NCBI GenBank assembly: GCA_958422185.1
Contig: CATZNW010000017.1
Location: forward strand, 1-55,826
Length of the DNA: 55,826 bases
Origin: an uncultured Clostridium sp.
GTDB lineage: Bacteria; Bacillota; Clostridia; Oscillospirales; Acutalibacteraceae
Reading direction: 5' to 3'
In this document: positions 52,551 to 55,826 of the stretch, in pieces
Layout of the letters: each line of letters opens with the position of its first letter
How positions within the stretch are numbered: position 1 is the stretch's first letter
The notes under the pieces: model-generated
The model's database searches: none
What the model was told of the DNA's origin: nothing
What the model saw: only the letters and a program-made list of their open reading frames with translations
Position numbers and translations under genes: made by a program

Positions 52551-52918
52551 AAGAACCGGGATACACCCGGTTCTTCAGCGTGTAGAAAAGGGTATGATTC
52601 AAGAAAAGTGACAGTCCTACACGCTGAACAGACTGCGAGAAATCGAGATGAATTTTGTTTTCTTGCGAGCGGGAGCCGTACAAAGGTACTGCCCCCGAGC
52701 AAAAAGCAAAAAGCGCAAATGCCGCTTAAACCAAGGGTTTAAGCGGCATTTAATCTTTATAAAGCATTTTTTTGCACAGGCAGATGCTCGCATCGGCCTC
52801 TACAAAAGTTTTTATAATCTCAAAATAAATTTACGCTAATCATATCAATTTTTATCAATGCGCGTTTCAGCCGACTTTATCGACAGTCTGGAGAACCGGG
52901 ATATACCCGGTTCTTTTT
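52551..52918. repeat. Hairpin-rich intergenic element flanked by near-identical hairpins (possible ncRNA or dispersed repeat)
   Basis: A 400-bp stretch without a convincing gene. Hairpins seen: AGAACCGGG-ATACA-CCCGGTTCT (52552-52574) and its near copy with ATATA (52892-52914); CAGCGTGTAG / CTACACGCTG (52576-52585 and 52617-52626); TGCGAGAAA / TTTCTTGCG (about 52631-52667); an imperfect stem GCGGGAGC...GTAC / GTAC...GCCCCC (about 52665-52700); and AAATGCCGCTTAAAC / GTTTAAGCGGCATTT (52716-52750). The right hairpin ends in a seven-T run on the plus strand, and the left one in TTTTT on the minus strand, so both act as outward terminators. Whether it is an RNA gene, a mobile repeat or both is unknown. 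Confidence 0.5.
52892..52918 (+). terminator. Terminator at the right end of the hairpin-rich element
   Basis: AGAACCGGG-ATATA-CCCGGTTCT followed by seven T. No plus-strand gene lies upstream within 400 bp, which suggests either a plus-strand RNA or a part of the repeat element. Confidence 0.75.
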
Positions 52919-52929
52919 TTATACCTTCA

Positions 52930-53526
52930 TTAATGGCGCGGGTGAGACTTTCTGTAAGATGCTTTCCTGGCAAGCTCCTGTTTTTGAAAAGACCTGTACC
53001 ACGCAACGATCAAAAGCACAACGGCAAGAACAGCAAGCGCAACGGCAATCCAGCCAAAGGCGGTAATCATTTTCTGAACACTAAGCAATACAGAAAGGAC
53101 AAAACCGGCAGAAACATACGAAACGCCGCCGTCACTTGAATGGAAAATGCCGTCTTCAAGATATACTTTTTCTTTTGTAGGATCATTATTCAGGTAATAA
53201 TATACCTTCATTGTGGACTGAATGGAATCATCAGGGCCGTATTTGGGATCGCCTTCACGATAGAATACGATTCCCGTTCTTTCATCCGTTAATTTTTCGG
53301 GAATGAAACTGTTAAAAATAGCAGTTTGAACCGAACCTATGCGCAGGACGCAGGAAAGAACAGCAAAAACAGCAACAAAAACCACAAGCGCAATGATGAG
53401 TTTTGATATTTTTTTATGACTTTTATAGAAACCTTTAAACGAATCTTTTAGGATCCCTTTTGTAGTTACTTCAGCTTTTTCTGCCGTTTCTTTTTTTACA
53501 GTCAGATCTTCTCTGTTTTTCTCCAT
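52930..53526 (-). CDS. Two-span membrane protein of unknown function
   Basis: 198 residues from ATG 53526 (AGGTGAT upstream; a start at 53553 is less likely). A charged N-terminus of about 45 residues is followed by a first membrane helix (KLIIALVVFVAVFAVLSCVL), an external loop of about 95 residues with DERTGIVFYREGDPKYGPDD and VYYYLNNDPTKEKVYLEDG, then a second membrane helix (WIAVALAVLAVVLLIVAWY) and a short basic tail ending in RKSHPRH. I do not recognise the family. It lies on the same strand as the 42-residue peptide gene but is separated from it by a terminator. Confidence 0.75.
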   Translation of the reverse strand: MEKNREDLTVKKETAEKAEVTTKGILKDSFKGFYKSHKKISKLIIALVVFVAVFAVLSCVLRIGSVQTAIFNSFIPEKLTDERTGIVFYREGDPKYGPDDSIQSTMKVYYYLNNDPTKEKVYLEDGIFHSSDGGVSYVSAGFVLSVLLSVQKMITAFGWIAVALAVLAVVLLIVAWYRSFQKQELARKASYRKSHPRH

Positions 53527-53630
53527 TTTAATCACCTGATATGATTTTAACATAATTACGCGCCGCGGTCAATAGCAGGAAAGATTTGACCAGCCGGTTC
53601 ATGCCCGTACGCATCAGGCAAAAACACACA

Positions 53631-53657
53631 AAAAAACGGGGCGCATAAAGCGCCCCG
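53631..53657 (-). terminator. Terminator after the 42-residue peptide gene
   Basis: Minus strand CGGGGCGC-TTTAT-GCGCCCCG followed by TTTTTT. Two further hairpins lie between it and the peptide stop: ATCAAC / GTTGAT (53661-53675) and AAGGGAG / CTCCCTT (53690-53716). Confidence 0.88.
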
Positions 53658-53728
53658 AAAATCAACAAAGTTGATTTGATATTGGGTTAAAGGGAGTTCG
53701 CTGCGGTTACTCCCTTGGCAGAGACAGA

Positions 53729-53857
53729 TTAGAAATCGTCGCCTGTTCCCTCTTCAGTTGAGGTGGGCTCTGTGATGGGTTCATCAGAGAGAGTCAACAC
53801 ATCTACAACCTGAAACTTTTCAATCTCTGCAATCGGCTTTGAGTAAATTTCTTTCAT
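53729..53857 (-). CDS. 42-residue acidic peptide of unknown function
   Basis: ATG 53857 has a perfect AAAGGAGG ribosome binding site 7 nt upstream, and a terminator lies about 70 bp after the TAA. The peptide begins MKEIYSKPIAEIEKFQVVDV and ends TSTEEGTGDDF. The YSKPxxEI(E)KF opening is a pattern I associate with small leader-like peptides of gut Clostridia, and the tail is rich in Thr, Glu, Gly and Asp. It has no Cys and no signal peptide. It lies 94 bp downstream of the surface-protein gene on the same strand. Function unknown; no peptide-modifying enzyme is visible in the window. Confidence 0.65.
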   Translation of the reverse strand: MKEIYSKPIAEIEKFQVVDVLTLSDEPITEPTSTEEGTGDDF

Positions 53858-53891
53858 CGAAAAACCTCCTTTACTTTTAGCCTTTACTCAC

Positions 53892-53913
53892 CCGCGGAGT
53901 TTCCCCCGCGGGA
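53892..53913 (-). other. GC-rich hairpin between surface-protein and peptide genes
   Basis: CCCGCGG / CCGCGGG with an 8-nt loop and no T-run. It could protect or separate the two transcripts by processing rather than by termination. Confidence 0.5.
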
Positions 53914-53951
53914 GTTAAGCTGAATTATATTAGCGATTATGACCTGCCGAA

Positions 53952-55826
53952 TTAAGCGTCGTAATCGTAGTACTGAACATCAGCATAGTAAACAGCTGCA
54001 TTGCCCATAGCATCAGCAGCGATCACATAAGCGCGTGCATAAGCTACGCCTGTGTGCGCAGTGATACCGAAGGTAAGCGCGAACTGGCCGTCTCCGGCTG
54101 TGTTGCTGTTCTTGTATACTCTGCATGTTGTTCCGTTTACATTCTCAAGTACAAGCTCTTCTTCTGCATCCGCGCAGTTTGCCGCGTATACAAAGCCTGA
54201 TTCAAGAAGTGTGTAGCCCGCGGGTACGTTCCTTGTTGCAAGGAATCTTACTCTGCCCGCGTCTGTCAGGGTCTCGTCTACTCCTGCTACCGTCGGTACT
54301 GCCGTTACTTCATCTGACGTGTATGTTACTTCTACGTCTGACGTTACGCAGAATGTGTATTCCGCTCCGTAAGCAGCGTTGTTGCCGTTTACGGTCCATG
54401 CCGTTGCTGTACCGTCTGCAGGCGCTACTGTTACTACCTGATCAAATACTACTTCCGCTGTGTCACTGTAAGTGTCCTCACCTACTGTGATCACGCAGCC
54501 CGGTGCGTTTACTGTGTATGTAAGCGCGTCATCCTTCGTGTAGTATGCTGTTACTACTGTATTCTCCTCAAGTGCCTGGATCTCTTCAAGTTCCATGCTC
54601 CAGTGTGAGAACGTGTATCCAAGGTAATCCTTGGTTGCAGGCATTTCTGATACGTCTGCTACTGTGCTTGTGCCAAGCACCATATTGAACTGGTCTACAA
54701 ACGTTACGGTTACATCATTCGTCTTCTCTGCAAATACAGGCACATATGTAAGATCCGCATATGCTGCCGTTGTGTATGTTGCGTCTGTTGAGATGAGCTT
54801 GCCGTTTACGCTCCAGCCTACGAACTCTGCGTTTTCTGCAGCTTCTGCAGCAAGCGTGTATGTCTTCTCGTAAGCTACCTTCTGGGCTTCGCCTGTTGTC
54901 GGCTCGCCGTTCAGTGTTGTTGTGCCAAGTTCATTCTGCTCTACTGTGATCTGTACTCCGAGTGCCGGAATCGTTGCGCCCGGTGTTACAACTGCTTTAC
55001 ATGCGTCACAGATCATATCTGCTTCCTTACCGTCTTCTCCTCTTGTAGGAGCTACAGCGTTGTCTGCAGATACGGTAGGACCTACATGGTTTTCAGGATC
55101 AACCGGAGTCTCTTCCTGCTCAATCGTTACTGCGCTGCAGGCTTCGCAGTGCTGGCCTTCTGTAAGGCCTGTTGCTACACAGGTAGCTGCTACTGCTTCG
55201 TCTGTTACAAGCGCTGTATGATTATTGGAATCGATCGGAGTCTCTTCTACCGTTGTATAATCGCAGTATTCGCACTCCTGACCTGCTGTATGGCCTGTTG
55301 CCGTGCAGGTTGCCGGTAAAGCTTCTACATCTACAAGGCTGTGCGCGTTCGGATCTACATCCGTCGGCTCACTGTAGGAATGTCCGCATACTGTGCAATC
55401 GTATACGTTCGTTCCGCCTTTCTGGCAGGTTGCAGGTGTTGAAAGCTCTTCATTAAGCTCATACTGATGCTCGCCTGCGTCGATCGTTTCACCGCCGGTT
55501 GTATAGCCGCACACTGTGCAGGTCTCAACTGCGGTCTTGCCGTCTACAAGCTGGCCATCGCCATGGATAGGATCTACCTGTTCCTCTGTTACCTGCATAT
55601 CGCAGTCATCTGTTACAGGAGTTGCAACTTCATTATAGGTCAAGGTATCCGCTGACCATGCCGGCCATGTATACGTTGTGTAACTATGCGTTCCGTTTTC
55701 ATTTGAAACCGGATCCGTTGCCGCCGTATTTGCCGGCGCCTGCGGTGCCTCACCTGCTGGTGCCTTTACCTGCTGGCTGCCACCGTCATTTGCAAAGTTG
55801 TATGTGTAGGTTACTTCTGTCGGTTC
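53952..55826 (-). CDS. Large surface protein with zinc-ribbon-like and beta repeats (C-terminal part, partial)
   Basis: 624 residues are visible and the frame stays open to the right edge, so the true start lies outside the window. Five imperfect CxxC repeats of about 40 residues occupy visible residues 100-290; examples are CTVCGYTTGGETIDAGEH, CEYCDYTTVEETPIDSNNH and CEACSAVTIEQ, most of them preceded by PATCxxxGxT or a close variant. InlB-like beta repeats follow (about 290-440: FVGWSVNGKLIS, VTFVDQFNMVLGTSTV, GYTFSHWSMELEE, VVTAYYTKDD). A C-terminal beta domain (about 470-624: DETLTDAGRVRFLATRNVPA, then GYTLLESGFVYAANC) ends in DVQYYDYDA. Such proteins are exported; no sorting signal or membrane anchor is present at this C-terminus. 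Confidence 0.82.
   Translation of the reverse strand, partial: EPTEVTYTYNFANDGGSQQVKAPAGEAPQAPANTAATDPVSNENGTHSYTTYTWPAWSADTLTYNEVATPVTDDCDMQVTEEQVDPIHGDGQLVDGKTAVETCTVCGYTTGGETIDAGEHQYELNEELSTPATCQKGGTNVYDCTVCGHSYSEPTDVDPNAHSLVDVEALPATCTATGHTAGQECEYCDYTTVEETPIDSNNHTALVTDEAVAATCVATGLTEGQHCEACSAVTIEQEETPVDPENHVGPTVSADNAVAPTRGEDGKEADMICDACKAVVTPGATIPALGVQITVEQNELGTTTLNGEPTTGEAQKVAYEKTYTLAAEAAENAEFVGWSVNGKLISTDATYTTAAYADLTYVPVFAEKTNDVTVTFVDQFNMVLGTSTVADVSEMPATKDYLGYTFSHWSMELEEIQALEENTVVTAYYTKDDALTYTVNAPGCVITVGEDTYSDTAEVVFDQVVTVAPADGTATAWTVNGNNAAYGAEYTFCVTSDVEVTYTSDEVTAVPTVAGVDETLTDAGRVRFLATRNVPAGYTLLESGFVYAANCADAEEELVLENVNGTTCRVYKNSNTAGDGQFALTFGITAHTGVAYARAYVIAADAMGNAAVYYADVQYYDYDA

Noticed and set aside
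52442..52742. Overlapping short frames on both strands in the hairpin-rich element
   Set aside because: Both run through perfect inverted repeats and terminator hairpins, have no ribosome binding site and no conserved-looking sequence. The region is better explained as structured RNA or a repeat.
53729..53857. RiPP biosynthetic cluster around the 42-residue peptide
   Set aside because: No radical SAM maturase, YcaO, lanthipeptide synthetase or peptidase-transporter is present on either side within the window, and the peptide lacks Cys. A leader-like opening alone is insufficient.
54950..55600. CRISPR-like periodic repeats
   Set aside because: The periodicity comes from 40-residue protein repeats in frame; repeats diverge at synonymous and nonsynonymous positions and there are no constant-length spacers.
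1..55826. Defence island, prophage or transposon
   Set aside because: No integrase, transposase, restriction, toxin or phage structural motifs were recognised, and there are no tRNA genes or long direct repeats suggesting attachment sites.

Overview
The window looks like a chromosomal segment of a low-to-mid GC Firmicute (Bacillota), probably class Clostridia and plausibly a gut Oscillospirales member. The reasons are strong AGGAGG-type ribosome binding sites, near-consensus sigma-A promoters with 17-bp spacers, the Gram-positive division genes sepF and divIVA, a ylbF homologue, the clostridial order miaB-ylbF-mutS-mutL-miaA, and sodium-pump decarboxylase subunits. No rRNA, tRNA, CRISPR array, transposase, integrase or phage gene was recognised.

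Layout from left to right. (1) 1-822: the N-terminal part of an unidentified, possibly carbohydrate-active protein on the minus strand, divergent from a cpsC-cpsD-cpsB-like tyrosine-phosphorylation module (964-3243) that ends in a terminator and has no glycosyltransferases beside it. (2) 3328-6408: an amidohydrolase, then a DUF218 protein with an overlapping membrane-bound XRE regulator. (3) 6525-10077: lspA, rluD, a Cof-type phosphatase, nfo and a small lipoprotein. (4) 10156-24170: a tightly packed 14-kb minus-strand series miaB-ylbF-mutS-mutL-miaA-(HlyD-like)-yggS-sepF-divIVA-ileS with one strong promoter at its head. It joins tRNA modification, mismatch repair, division and translation genes, and lacks ylmG and ylmH. 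(5) 24409-26874: malQ and a conserved Cys-rich protein whose ribosome binding site lies in a hairpin. (6) 26950-31017: pcrA and the sodium-pump subunits oadG and oadB without the alpha subunit, then a lone 44-residue membrane peptide. (7) 31465-38078: six coupled genes making two ABC transporters and a YtrA-type GntR regulator, with a perfect inverted repeat just downstream of the promoter. This resembles a reorganised ytr operon. (8) 38302-49308: tyrA-aroB-aroA-aroC-pheA running without an obvious break into a VTT-family membrane protein, galK, a lipid-kinase gene and an anchored GH-A-clan glycosidase. (9) 49504-52475: a GH28-like enzyme and an FAD oxidoreductase on divergent promoters that share a -35 box. 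(10) 52526-52929: a hairpin-rich intergenic element without convincing coding capacity. (11) 52930-55826: a small membrane protein, a 42-residue peptide gene with an ideal ribosome binding site, and the C-terminal 624 residues of a large repeat-bearing surface protein cut by the window edge.

Most genes are ordinary housekeeping genes. The candidates for something undescribed are the hairpin-rich element at 52.5-52.9 kb, the 42-residue peptide next to the surface protein, and the two-transporter operon with its operator. None can be called a new system from sequence alone. Assignments rest on recognising motifs by eye; no database search was possible.
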